The notes: generated by a model from the letters alone, not told the origin. A stretch of DNA of 64,000 nt from Gammaproteobacteria bacterium (GCA_026004975.1 BPKE01000001.1:309788-373787), one strand, 5' to 3'. Shown: positions 18,832 through 26,865, counted from the first letter of the stretch. Made by a program: numbers and translations.

Positions 18832-19748
18832 GCAGAATCTCCTCAGTTCATGATACGAGAAAATTCTACTTTTGAGCACCGCTACTTTTCGGGGGGATTA
18901 CCGGTGGACGGCGTCTACAGCGGCCTGAGGGCCGAGAACCAGAAACTGTGCGCCCTGGTGGTCATCGGGGTCAACGAGCGGGGCGAGAAGCGGTTTCTGG
19001 CCATCGAGGATGGCATACGGGAGTCGATCCAAAGCTGGCGGGAGGTGCTGCTGGACCTGAAGCGACGGGGTCTTGCCGTCCCGCCGAAACTGGCGGTGGG
19101 CGACGGTGCCCTGGGCCTCTGGGCGGCGCTCGAGGAGGTATACCCCAAGACCCGTCACCAGCGCTGCTGGGCGCACAAGACCGCGAACGTGCTCAATTAT
19201 CTGCCCAAAGGCGCTCAGCCCAAGGCGAAGAAGGCCTTACAGGAAATCTGGATGGCCCAGGACTGGGCCTCGGCCGAGAAGGCCTTTGACCATTTTGTAG
19301 AAACGTACCAGGCCAAGTACCCGAAGGCGGTGGCTTGTCTTCGGAGGGATCGAGAGGCCCTTCTGACCTTCTACGACTTCCCGGCCGAGCATTGGCTGCA
19401 TATCCGGACGACGAACCCCATCGAGTCGACCTTTGCCACGATTCGTCACCGGACAGACCGGGCCAAGGGCTGCGTGAGTCGAAACACCATGCTGGCAATG
19501 CTCTACAAGCTGGGGATGAGCGCCGAGAAACGCTGGCGCCGGATCCGGGGATTCCACCATGTGGCCAAGGTCATCGAAGGCGCGAAGTTCAAGGACGGAG
19601 TCGAAGTCGAAGTGAACCACGAAACCGACGATAGCAGGAACGCTGCCTGATCAGGTCATACACCAGATTTGACTATAGCTCGCTCCGGGGCGGTCCGTCA
19701 GCGAATAGACACTATTACGGACGATTCGGCGAATAAATCAGAGATTCC

Positions 19749-20081
19749 CTAATCGGACGCCCCATCACCCTGACCAACACACTGATACTCTTTGGTTACG
19801 AGCCACCGATTGCATCCTCCGCTGAATCCCGGAGCGGAGCAAGTACGCGTGACTGCCCCAAATGGCTCAGCCCTTTCATAACCCCACAACTTACAGCGCT
19901 CAGAAGCCCTCTCGATCGCCTGGGCCTCATCCACCTGAGGCACTACGAACGCACTGTACTCGTAAGAAAGCTTTATGGTGGCATCAGCCCGGCTTCCCCC
20001 AGAAACCACCCAGTCCTTTTTGACGGCGCAACCGGCACTGGCAAGCACTCCGATAATGAGAGCCGTTTTAGCGTACCCCAT
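19749..20081 (-). CDS. YecR-like lipoprotein
   Basis: 110 residues beginning MGYAKTALIIGVLASAGCAV, a lipoprotein signal with lipobox ASAGC. The body matches the YecR-like family (WVVSGGSRADATIKLSYEYS, ERCKLWGYERAEPFG, GCNRWLVTKEYQC). It is a small envelope lipoprotein of unknown role. A strong GGAGGAG ribosome site precedes ATG 20081. The TAG stop (19749-19751) coincides with the right end of the IS5-type element, so insertion occurred exactly at the 3' end and the original last residues may differ. Confidence 0.8.
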   Translation of the reverse strand: MGYAKTALIIGVLASAGCAVKKDWVVSGGSRADATIKLSYEYSAFVVPQVDEAQAIERASERCKLWGYERAEPFGAVTRTCSAPGFSGGCNRWLVTKEYQCVGQGDGASD

Positions 20082-20211
20082 ACACTTCTCCTCCTTTCCC
20101 GATCATCGAAGAACAACCCATAAAGAGAACAACCTTCATCCTTCTGGAGAGGGATAAAATCTTGGCCACCAGACTGGCCCATAACGCATCCAATCGATAA
20201 ACCATCCAAAC

Positions 20212-20666
20212 CTACCGGTTACGCACCTTTGTGGTATCAACCACGATGTCTTGTGGGAGATCACCGAAATCTTGAGCCACGAGGATGACCTCATCATCCT
20301 GTGGGACGCTAGACTCTAGCGCGTGAGCTTTGACCAAAAACATTGTAACACCCAAACTCAAACACCGCCCAACATCAATAACATAAACGATACCGACGTC
20401 ACGCCGCCCGCCATGCGTTGCATAAAAGCACGCCCGCTCATAGTGGGGTGTAGTCGACACCCCAGAAGTAGGGTAGCCTGCCTGATCCTGCTGATGCTTT
20501 ACGACAGCATTCGAACGGCAGTCACCCCAATAGCTGTTGCCCCACTCAGAGCCCCCCATTCGGGCGCCTCCGAAAACTCTGACCAGGGCTTTTTTGGGCG
20601 AAGCCCCAGTTTTCGCACGTGGATCTCGATGGAAACACCCCGATAAAGCCGCTTAGGAAGATGCAT
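20212..20666 (-). pseudogene. small ADP-ribosyltransferase-like gene with one-base frameshift
   Basis: Two overlapping frames join into one protein of about 151 residues. ATG 20666 gives MHLPKRLYRGVSIEIHVRKL and on through KKPWSEFSEAPEWG. Near 20570 the frame must shift by one base to continue as EWGNSYWGDCRSNAVVKHQ. Then come SGVSTTPHYERACFYATHG, GIVYVIDVGRCLSLGV and VPQDDEVILVAQDFGDLP. The order LYRG (Arg), STT and DDEV resembles the R-S-E triad of mono-ADP-ribosyltransferase folds; this is inference from motif order only. GC content is much lower than the chromosome. It could also be an unrelated small protein, or a sequencing error could explain the shift. Confidence 0.5.
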
Positions 20667-20728
20667 TTCTCAAAACAGAGACCAAGGCACCGCAAGGAAT
20701 ATAGCACGCTTTCCCGAATCTTCCAGAC

Positions 20729-22075
20729 TCAAATCCCCGCCTCGCGGCGCAGGGTCTTGAAGCGTTCGCCGTGCAAGGGCCTGTCGCTGAACACGACCTT
20801 CTGCGGGATCTGGTAGGGCGCCAGGCGCCCGCGGCAGTGGACGCGCATGCGGCGCCGGAAGGCGGCCGGCTCTTCGTCGGCGGCCAGGCGCACCACCGCC
20901 TTGACGATCTGCCCGGTGAGCGGGTGGGCTTCGCCGGTCACGGCGACTTCCAGCACGCCGTCCAGGGTGCGCAACACGCTTTCGACTTCCGCCGGGTAGA
21001 CCTTCTCGCCGCCGACGTTGATGAGTTCGGAACGCCGGCCGAGGATGCGCATCCATTCGCCCTCCACTTCCACCGCGTCGCCGGTGCGGAACCAGCCGTC
21101 GTCGGTGAAGGGGCTGGGGGCGTTGAGATAACCCAGCATCGCCGAGCGGGCGCGGATTTCCAGCAGGCCGTCGACGACGCGGGTCTCGAAGCCCTCGCCG
21201 CCGATCTTCACCCACAGGGAGTTCGGGCCGCGCGACTTGGAACGCAGGATGCCGAGCTCGGACAGACCGTAAGTTTGTTGTAACTCGACGCCGGGAAACA
21301 CGGCGTGCAGGCGCTCGAGGGTGGATTGCGGCATCGGTTCGGTGCCGTAGGTGATGCGCCGCAGGCTGGACAGGTCGTGCCGCCGCCAGGCGCCGCCGGC
21401 CAGCATCAGGTTGAGGAAGGTCGGCGAGGTCGGCAGCAACTCGACGCGATGGCGCTCGATGGCGCGGCAGACGGTTTCCGGGCCGCGGTCCTCGACCACC
21501 ACGAGGCAGGCGCCGTTGGCCAGGCCGTAGAGCAGCGTGTTGAGCCCGCCGATGTGATCGAAGAGCAGGAAGGCGAGCGTGCGCAGCGCCGGGCGCGGGG
21601 CGTGGAATTTCTCCAGCAACGGCAGCCAGTCGTGGACGGCGGCCTTGGGCTCGCCGCTGCTGCCCGAGGAAAACAACACCAGGCCGGGATGGTCCTCGCG
21701 GCGCAGGCGCGTGTAGAAAGGATGCTCGGCGCGCAGGCCGGTCGCCGTGGGGGCGCCGTCGGCGGCGAGGCGCCATTCGACCTGGGCGATCCGCCGGAAG
21801 GTTTCGTGGCGGGCGGCGACGCTGTCGGTGAGCGGCACGACGACGGCGCCGCGTTCGATCAGCGCGAGCAGGGCGGCCACCGCCTCGGGCGAGAAATCCG
21901 CCTCCAGGGCGACCACCGCGCCGCGCGGCAGCCCGGCGGCGTCGAGGCGCGCGCGGGTCCGTTCCACCGCCTCGAGCAGTTCGCCGTAAGTCACGCTGCG
22001 CCCGGCGCAGACGAGCGCCTCGGCGTCGCGCCCGCGTGCGAAACCTTCGAGCAGAAAAGCGATCGGTGAGCGCAT
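20729..22075 (-). CDS. AMP-forming acyl/aryl ligase of the exopolysaccharide region
   Basis: ANL-superfamily adenylating enzyme, 448 residues from ATG 22075. The phosphate loop is LVLFSSGSSGEPKAAVHD. The aromatic-residue/E motif is QQTYGLSELGIL, the hinge block GWFRTGDAVEVEGEWMRILGRRSELINVGGEKVYP, and the C-terminal catalytic Lys GERFKTLRR. It probably activates a carboxylic acid and loads it on the neighbouring acyl carrier protein. AMP ligases of this kind (family TIGR03098) are known companions of exosortase-A polysaccharide loci. Last gene of the operon ACP-SDR-ligase. The substrate cannot be read from sequence. Confidence 0.85.
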   Translation of the reverse strand: MRSPIAFLLEGFARGRDAEALVCAGRSVTYGELLEAVERTRARLDAAGLPRGAVVALEADFSPEAVAALLALIERGAVVVPLTDSVAARHETFRRIAQVEWRLAADGAPTATGLRAEHPFYTRLRREDHPGLVLFSSGSSGEPKAAVHDWLPLLEKFHAPRPALRTLAFLLFDHIGGLNTLLYGLANGACLVVVEDRGPETVCRAIERHRVELLPTSPTFLNLMLAGGAWRRHDLSSLRRITYGTEPMPQSTLERLHAVFPGVELQQTYGLSELGILRSKSRGPNSLWVKIGGEGFETRVVDGLLEIRARSAMLGYLNAPSPFTDDGWFRTGDAVEVEGEWMRILGRRSELINVGGEKVYPAEVESVLRTLDGVLEVAVTGEAHPLTGQIVKAVVRLAADEEPAAFRRRMRVHCRGRLAPYQIPQKVVFSDRPLHGERFKTLRREAGI

Positions 22076-22095
22076 GGCCGCCTCCGGGTGTTCGG

Positions 22096-22797
22096 TCAGT
22101 GGACGCCGCCCAGGTAGACGACCTGGCCGGTGACGAAGGCGCTTTGGGGGCGCAAGAAGAATTCGACCACGTTGTCCACGTCTTCGGGCTCGCCGAGACG
22201 GGCGATGGCCTGGCGGGCGACCAGCGCCTGGATCTTGTCCGCCGGCACGTTGCGGATCAAGTCGGTGTCGATGGGCACCGGGCCGACGGCGTTGACGGTC
22301 ACGCCCCAGGCGGCGAACTCGCGGGCGAGCACGCGGGTGAGGGCTTCGACCGCCGCCTTGGAGGCGACGTAGGCCGCTTCGCCCTCCAGCGCCAGCGGCA
22401 CGGCGACGGTGCTGAAATTGACGATCCGGCCGCCGCCGCCGCGGCGCATCCACTTGGCCGCTTCGCGGCAGAACAGGAAGCTGCCGACCACGTTGGTGCG
22501 CAGAATGCGTTCGACGGTCGCCGCCGGGGTGAGCACGGCGTGGTTCAGGGCGGCGATGCCGGCGTTGTTGATGAGGTGGTCCAGCCGCCGGTGGCGCCCG
22601 GCCAGGTCGGCGAACAGGCCGCGCACGGCGGCCTCGTCCGCGACATCCAGGCAATGGTGCTCGTAACGCGGGTGATCCAGCTCGGCGGGTTTGCGGCTGC
22701 AGCCGATGACCCGGTGGCCGCGCGCCAGGCAACGCTCGGCGAGGAAGCGCCCCAGCCCCTTGCGCGTGCCGGTGATGAGCGTGACCGGGACCGTCAT
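22096..22797 (-). CDS. short-chain dehydrogenase/reductase
   Basis: NAD(P)-dependent Rossmann oxidoreductase of 233 residues, FabG-like. The cofactor loop is TGTRKGLGRFLAE, with LINNAGIAALNHA, the catalytic Ser in NFSTVAVPLA, and YVASKAAVEAL (Tyr-x3-Lys). ATG 22797 overlaps the ACP stop by four bases, and the ligase follows after 20 bp. Reduction of an ACP-bound or ligase-activated acyl group is a reasonable guess. Confidence 0.88.
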   Translation of the reverse strand: MTVPVTLITGTRKGLGRFLAERCLARGHRVIGCSRKPAELDHPRYEHHCLDVADEAAVRGLFADLAGRHRRLDHLINNAGIAALNHAVLTPAATVERILRTNVVGSFLFCREAAKWMRRGGGGRIVNFSTVAVPLALEGEAAYVASKAAVEALTRVLAREFAAWGVTVNAVGPVPIDTDLIRNVPADKIQALVARQAIARLGEPEDVDNVVEFFLRPQSAFVTGQVVYLGGVH

Positions 22798-23093
22798 GGG
22801 GCCGCCGGCCCGATCAATTCCAGAGTGTAATCGGCGAGGGTGCCGACGGTGCGGTACGGGCTGTTGCGCCGCGACAGGGCGCGCTCGTCGGCCAGGGACA
22901 CGACCAGGCCGTGACGGTCGGCGAGCGCCTGCTCGACCGCCACGACCGCGGTCACCAGCCCCATGGAGTCCAGCAGCCCTCCTTCCCCGAACAAAACGGT
23001 GTCCTCTTCGAGCGCCGCGCCCTGGACGTCCCCCCGTCCCTCCAAGGCCTCGTGCACCGCTTCGCGGATCACCTCGAGCACGGTTTCACGCAT
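22794..23093 (-). CDS. acyl carrier protein
   Basis: 99-residue acidic helical carrier. The phosphopantetheine attachment serine is in FGEGGLLDSMGLVTAVVAVE (DSMG). Start ATG at 23093 (MRETVLEVIREAVHEAL) has a GAGGAGG ribosome site; an upstream in-frame start is ignored. It is located first in an ACP-SDR-ligase block inside a polysaccharide operon. It therefore probably carries an acyl substituent for sugar decoration rather than serving bulk fatty-acid synthesis. Confidence 0.88.
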   Translation of the reverse strand: MRETVLEVIREAVHEALEGRGDVQGAALEEDTVLFGEGGLLDSMGLVTAVVAVEQALADRHGLVVSLADERALSRRNSPYRTVGTLADYTLELIGPAAP

Positions 23094-23109
23094 TGTCCAT
23101 CCTCCTCGT

Positions 23110-24081
23110 TCATTCGCGCTCGAAAGCCGGCCGGTGGACCGCCAGGTCGCGGTCGCGCACCGCCGCAGCATGCTCGCGCAGGGTCACCAATCGATGACGG
23201 CGCCGCAACGCGTCGAACACGCGGCGCATCAAGGCCAGTTTGGTTTCCGCCGGCACGTCCATGCCGGGGAAAAAACCGAGATCGGGTTCGTCCTCGGGCC
23301 CGAGGAAGTCGAGCGGGTGCAGCAACATGGACGGCTCGGTGCCGGTCAGGCGGCACAGCGCGAGCGCCCCTTGCCAGTAGGCCAGCGCCGCCCCGCGCGA
23401 GAAGCGCGCCAGGTAGATCAGGTAACTCATGTGCATCGGCACTTTGAACAGCGGCAGCGTGGTCACCGGGATTTCGAGCAGCGGCCGCGGCGTGAAGTCC
23501 CAGAAGAAAGGCTTGACCGGCCGCAGGGCGTCGCGCCAACTGCCGAACAAGGCGCGGCGCCGACGGCGCTCTTCGCGCGACAGGCCGCTGCGCGCGAAGA
23601 AATACGCCCGCGCCAGCGGGTTGAGCAGGTTCGGAAACACCGTGCAGTCGTACGCGTAACCGCGCGCGGCGAGCACCGCCAGGGTGTCCGGGGACAGGCT
23701 GTACCCCGGCCCGCGAAACCCCACCGGCCGGCGCCCGGTGGCCGCCTCGATGTGCCGCTCGGCGAGGTCGAACTCTTCTTCGAGGCGGGCGCGGTCGTAG
23801 CGGTGCAGCCAGGGCTCGTGGTGGAAGCTGTGGTTGCCGATCTCGTGTCCGTCGGCCGCCAGCGCCGCCAGCAGCGGGCGGTGGGCTTCGACCGCGGCGT
23901 CCTGGCCGACGATGAAGAACGTGATGGTCATGCCCTCCTCGCGCAGGAACGACAGCACGCGCGGCACGACGACGTCGAGATAGGAAGGCAAGTCCCGCCA
24001 GCGCGGGTCGCCGTGCGTCTTGAGGTAGGACCACTTGTTGTCCAGGTCCAGCGAGACGCTGGCCAGCGCCGGCACGCTCAT
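23110..24081 (-). CDS. polysaccharide deacetylase family protein
   Basis: NodB-fold carbohydrate esterase, 323 residues. The metal/catalytic motifs are ASVSLDLDNKW (Asp pair) and HEIGNHSFHHEPW (His-x3-His), with VGFRGPGYS as motif 3. There is no clear signal peptide, so it may act on intermediates at the cytoplasmic side or be exported otherwise. ATG 24081 overlaps the stop of the upstream oxidoreductase gene (ATGA). Confidence 0.88.
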   Translation of the reverse strand: MSVPALASVSLDLDNKWSYLKTHGDPRWRDLPSYLDVVVPRVLSFLREEGMTITFFIVGQDAAVEAHRPLLAALAADGHEIGNHSFHHEPWLHRYDRARLEEEFDLAERHIEAATGRRPVGFRGPGYSLSPDTLAVLAARGYAYDCTVFPNLLNPLARAYFFARSGLSREERRRRRALFGSWRDALRPVKPFFWDFTPRPLLEIPVTTLPLFKVPMHMSYLIYLARFSRGAALAYWQGALALCRLTGTEPSMLLHPLDFLGPEDEPDLGFFPGMDVPAETKLALMRRVFDALRRRHRLVTLREHAAAVRDRDLAVHRPAFERE

Positions 24082-25079
24082 GACAAACTCACCGGTGCGC
24101 CGTTGTCTTTGAGCGAGCGCTGCGCGGCGGTCAGCACGCGCACGACGTTCAAGCCGTCCAGGCCGTCGCTCAAGGGCCGGCGGCGCTCGCGCACGCAGGC
24201 CAGGAAGTGTTCGCACTCCAGGCGCAGGGGCTCGGCCATTTTCAGGTAAGGAATGGTGATGTCGCCGAAGCGCAGGCTGACGTACTCGGCGAAGCTGTTG
24301 TAGTCGGTGTTCACGCGCGCGCCCTTGTCGTAGACCTTGAGTTTCTCGGTCGGCGCCAGATCGTCGAACACCGCCATCTTCTCGCTGCCGACGATGGTCA
24401 TGCGCCGCACCTTGTGCGGGTCGAGCCAGCTGACGTGCACGTGGGCCATCGCCTCGTCGCCGAAGTACAGCGTCAGGAACACCACGTCTTCGATGCCCGG
24501 CTGCAGGTACGACTGGCCCGTGGCCGCGACCCGCGTCGGCGTGCGCTCGAGCAGATAGAGGATCACCGAGATGTCGTGCGGCGCGAAGTTCCACAGCGCG
24601 TTCTCGTCCTCGCGCACGGTGCCGAGATTCAGGCGCTGGCTGTAGATGTAGTAGATGCGGCCGAGGCTCTCGCGCAGGACTCGGAGCTTTTCCACGACCG
24701 GATGGTATTCGAGCAGATGCCCGACCATGAGAATCCGCCCGCGTGCCTCGGCCAGCGCGATCAGTTCCTCGGCGTGGGCCACGTCGAGGACGAAGGGTTT
24801 TTCGACGAACACGTCCTTGCCCGCCTCCAGCGCCTTCTTGCACAAGGCGTAATGGGTCTCGCCGGTGGTGGCGACGACCACCGCGTCGATCTCGCCGTCG
24901 TCGAGCACGCGATCGAAGCTCTCGGTCGGCGCCGACTCCGGACACAGGCGGGCGCAGGCGGCCAGCGCCCGGGGGTTCAAGTCACAGATGTATTTGAGAC
25001 GCGCGTCGGGAATCTGCGCATAGTTGCGCGCCAGGTTCTTGCCCCAGCCGCCGACGCCGACCACGGCCACGTTGACCAT
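24078..25079 (-). CDS. Gfo/Idh/MocA family oxidoreductase
   Basis: NAD-dependent sugar oxidoreductase, 333 residues. The Rossmann start is VAVVGVGGWGKNLARNY, the family motif FVEKPFVLD contains the catalytic EKP lysine, and MVGHLLEYHP follows. Next to a WbpD-like acetyltransferase and a UDP-GlcNAc 2-epimerase it resembles WbpB, which oxidises UDP-N-acetylglucosaminuronate at C3 on the route to 2,3-diacetamido sugars. The start at ATG 25079 has GGGAG upstream. Confidence 0.85.
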   Translation of the reverse strand: MVNVAVVGVGGWGKNLARNYAQIPDARLKYICDLNPRALAACARLCPESAPTESFDRVLDDGEIDAVVVATTGETHYALCKKALEAGKDVFVEKPFVLDVAHAEELIALAEARGRILMVGHLLEYHPVVEKLRVLRESLGRIYYIYSQRLNLGTVREDENALWNFAPHDISVILYLLERTPTRVAATGQSYLQPGIEDVVFLTLYFGDEAMAHVHVSWLDPHKVRRMTIVGSEKMAVFDDLAPTEKLKVYDKGARVNTDYNSFAEYVSLRFGDITIPYLKMAEPLRLECEHFLACVRERRRPLSDGLDGLNVVRVLTAAQRSLKDNGAPVSLS

Positions 25080-25116
25080 GTTTTCGCTCCCCGTTGCGGC
25101 GACGTTGCCCCGTTCA

Positions 25117-25165
25117 CCGGCGATGCGTCGCCTCATCGCCGGCGGTGCGCCGCGGCGCGGCGCAC
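25117..25165. repeat. two tandem hairpins between epimerase and oxidoreductase genes
   Basis: Within the 92-bp gap lie a 9-bp stem ccggcgatg/catcgccgg with an 8-nt loop (25117-25142) and a 10-bp stem gtgcgccgcg/cgcggcgcac (25145-25165). They follow the epimerase stop on the minus strand. They may attenuate or stabilise the transcript; there is no T-run. Confidence 0.4.
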
Positions 25166-25171
25166 ACGCTC

Positions 25172-26275
25172 TCAAAGATTCAACAGCGCTTCGATCTCGT
25201 CCAGGCAGCGCGCGGCCGCCTCCCCGTCCCCGAAGGCCCCGTGGTCGTAGCGCACCGGCGGCAGGCCGAGGGTGTGGCGCGCAAGCTCGACGATGCGCGC
25301 CGCATCGGCGCCGACCAGGCGGTTGGCGCCCGCCGCCACCGTCTCGGGCCACTCGGTTTCGTCGCGCAAGGTCAGGCACGGCGTGTCGAAGAAGAACGCC
25401 TCTTTCTGCACGCCCCCCGAATCGGTCAACACGAGCCGCGCGCCGTCGAGCAGGGCGAGCAGTTCGAGATAACCCACCGGTTCGAACAGCATCAGCCCCG
25501 GCTCGTCCAGCGGCCGACCCAGGCGCTCGAGCGCCGCGCGCGTGCGCGGATGCAACGGCCACACCACCGGCAGCGCGGTTTCGGCGAGCGTCGCCAGCGC
25601 CTCGACGATGGCCGCCAGGCGATGCGGGTCGTCGGTGTTCTCGGCGCGGTGCACGGTGGCCAGGAGGTAATCGCCCTCGGGCACACCGGCCGGCCGGGCG
25701 ACGCCCGACAACAGTCGGCGGGTGAACGACACCGCGTCGTACATCACGTCGCCGGTCCAACGCGCCGCCGCGGCGCGCCCTTCGCGCACCAGGTTGTCCA
25801 GCGCCGAGGCGGTCGGCGCGAGCAACAAATCGGCGATGTGGTCGACGGCGATGCGGTTGATCTCCTCGGGCATGCGCCGGTTGCCGCTGCGCAGGCCCGC
25901 TTCGACGTGCACCACCGGAACATGCCGCTTGGCGGCGGCGAAGGCCGCCGCCAGGGTCGAGTTGGTGTCGCCGTAGACGATCACGGCCGCCGGGCGTTCG
26001 GCCTCGATCACGCTTTCGAGCCCGGCGAGCATGGCCGCGGTCTGCGCGCCGTGCGGCCCGGACCCGACGCCGAGGTCGTGTGTCGGGCGCGGCAGCGAAA
26101 GTTGCTCGAAGAACACCGCCGACATGGCGTCGTCGTAGTGCTGGCCGGTGTGCACCACGCATTCGCGGTAGGGGCGGCCGGCCAGCCGGCGCCGGGCGAT
26201 CTCCCGCGACAAGGGCGCGAGCTTGATGAACTGCGGCCGCGCGCCGACGACCTGCATCAGCACGGGCGCGTTCAC
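25172..26275 (-). CDS. wecB: UDP-N-acetylglucosamine 2-epimerase (non-hydrolysing)
   Basis: Inverts C2 of a UDP-HexNAc (WecB/WbpI family), 367 residues. Conserved stretches are VVGARPQFIKLAPL, HTGQHYDD, YGDTNSTLAAAFAA, HVEAGLRSGNRRMPEEINR, and LTDSGGVQKEAFFF. GTG 26275 overlaps the acetyltransferase stop (GTGA) and is chosen over MQVVGARPQF six codons on. In this context it may act as WbpI on a 2,3-diacetamido-uronate nucleotide instead of plain UDP-GlcNAc. Confidence 0.88.
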   Translation of the reverse strand: MNAPVLMQVVGARPQFIKLAPLSREIARRRLAGRPYRECVVHTGQHYDDAMSAVFFEQLSLPRPTHDLGVGSGPHGAQTAAMLAGLESVIEAERPAAVIVYGDTNSTLAAAFAAAKRHVPVVHVEAGLRSGNRRMPEEINRIAVDHIADLLLAPTASALDNLVREGRAAAARWTGDVMYDAVSFTRRLLSGVARPAGVPEGDYLLATVHRAENTDDPHRLAAIVEALATLAETALPVVWPLHPRTRAALERLGRPLDEPGLMLFEPVGYLELLALLDGARLVLTDSGGVQKEAFFFDTPCLTLRDETEWPETVAAGANRLVGADAARIVELARHTLGLPPVRYDHGAFGDGEAAARCLDEIEALLNL

Positions 26276-26865
26276 CCGGCCTCCAGCGCTTCGAGCAGGC
26301 CGCCGATCAAACGATACGCGGCCCCGCAGCGCGCGCAGCGCAAGTTCCGCGGGCCGTCGCCGGCGGCGGCCGGCAGGCGCTCGCCGCAAGCGCACACCCA
26401 GCCGTGCTGGCGCGCCGGGTTGCCGTAGACGAGCGCGAAATCGGGCACGTCGCGGGTGACCACCGCGCCGGCGCCGATCATGCAATAGCGCCCCAGCGTG
26501 ACGCCGCAGACGACGGTCGCATTGGCGCCGACGGTGGCACCGCGGCACACCCGCGTGGCGCGATACTCGTCCTTGCGCTCGACGTGGGCGCGCGGGTTGA
26601 CGACGTTCGTGAACACCATCGACGGCCCCAGGAACACGTCGTCCTCGATGACGACGCCGGTGTAGATGGACACGTTGTTCTGGATCTTGACGCCGTCGCC
26701 GATCACGCAATGCGGCGAGACCACCACGTTCTGCCCGATGTTGCAGTTCCGCCCGATGCGGCAGTGGGGCATGATGTGGCAGAAGTGCCAGATGCGCGTG
26801 CCCGCGCCGATCTCGCAGGGCGGATCGACGTAGGACGATTCGTGGACGAAATGGTCGCCCGACAT
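26272..26865 (-). CDS. left-handed beta-helix N-acetyltransferase (WbpD-like) with zinc-ribbon tail
   Basis: Hexapeptide-repeat acyltransferase, 197 residues. It begins FVHESSYVDPPCEIGAGTRI, very close to WbpD/WlbB, which acetylates the 3-amino group of UDP-GlcNAc(3NH2)A. Hexapeptide repeats cover about residues 20-150. The C-terminus has Cys pairs (WVCACGER and LRCARCGAAY), a likely zinc ribbon. First gene of a minus-strand operon. No aminotransferase (WbpE) gene, needed to create the 3-amino group, is in the window. Confidence 0.88.
   Translation of the reverse strand: MSGDHFVHESSYVDPPCEIGAGTRIWHFCHIMPHCRIGRNCNIGQNVVVSPHCVIGDGVKIQNNVSIYTGVVIEDDVFLGPSMVFTNVVNPRAHVERKDEYRATRVCRGATVGANATVVCGVTLGRYCMIGAGAVVTRDVPDFALVYGNPARQHGWVCACGERLPAAAGDGPRNLRCARCGAAYRLIGGLLEALEAG

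Larger units (their letters stand above)
17705..18902 (-). mobile_element. complete IS3-family element (IS407-like group)
   Basis: 1198 bp bounded by perfect 12-bp terminal inverted repeats GGTAATCCCCCC/GGGGGGATTACC. It is flanked by a 4-bp direct repeat GGTG (17701-17704 and 18903-18906), the target duplication. Four-base duplication and the OrfB sequence fit the IS407 group. Both orfA and orfB are intact, so it is the youngest insertion here and may still be active. Confidence 0.9.
17183..19650 (+). pseudogene. IS256-family (mutator-type) transposase, interrupted
   Basis: The N-terminal half is 17183-17704 and the C-terminal half 18907-19650. Joined without the insert and one GGTG copy they give an intact reading frame of about 421 residues, the normal size. 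The reconstructed junction restores YWWVDGVYSGLR, so the insert sits immediately before the first catalytic Asp. The second Asp is in LAVGDGALGLWAAL and the Glu in NPIESTFATIRHRT, both in the right half. The left half now reads a few residues into the IS3-type element and stops at 17740. SD and ATG at 17183 are intact. Confidence 0.9.
17052..19720 (+). mobile_element. IS256-family element interrupted by an IS3-family element
   Basis: The ends are recognised from similar terminal stretches: left ggagctatgctcgaatctgg and, inverted on the right, gagctatagtcaaatctggt, both next to the TATTCG/TGTCTATTCG-like tips. Boundaries are accurate to roughly 10 bp. No clear 8-9 bp target duplication is visible, consistent with a deletion at one flank. 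Its transposase is cut by the IS3-type element at 17705-18902. Confidence 0.65.
15946..19749. mobile_element. IS5-family element, interrupted by a second IS
   Basis: The left end reads gggaacacctaag and the right end, read inward on the other strand, gggaatctctgat. These are imperfect inverted repeats, both flanked by a TA dinucleotide that may be the target duplication. The IS5-type transposase reads toward the left end. The element is split by an IS256-type element at about 17052-19720. The leader of the transposase, including its start codon, is not recovered on the right side, so insertion was accompanied by loss of sequence. The outer boundaries are inferred. Confidence 0.55.

Noticed and set aside
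20323..20646. 107-codon plus-strand ORF
   Set aside because: It is antisense to the ADP-ribosyltransferase-like gene, which has the more protein-like pattern.
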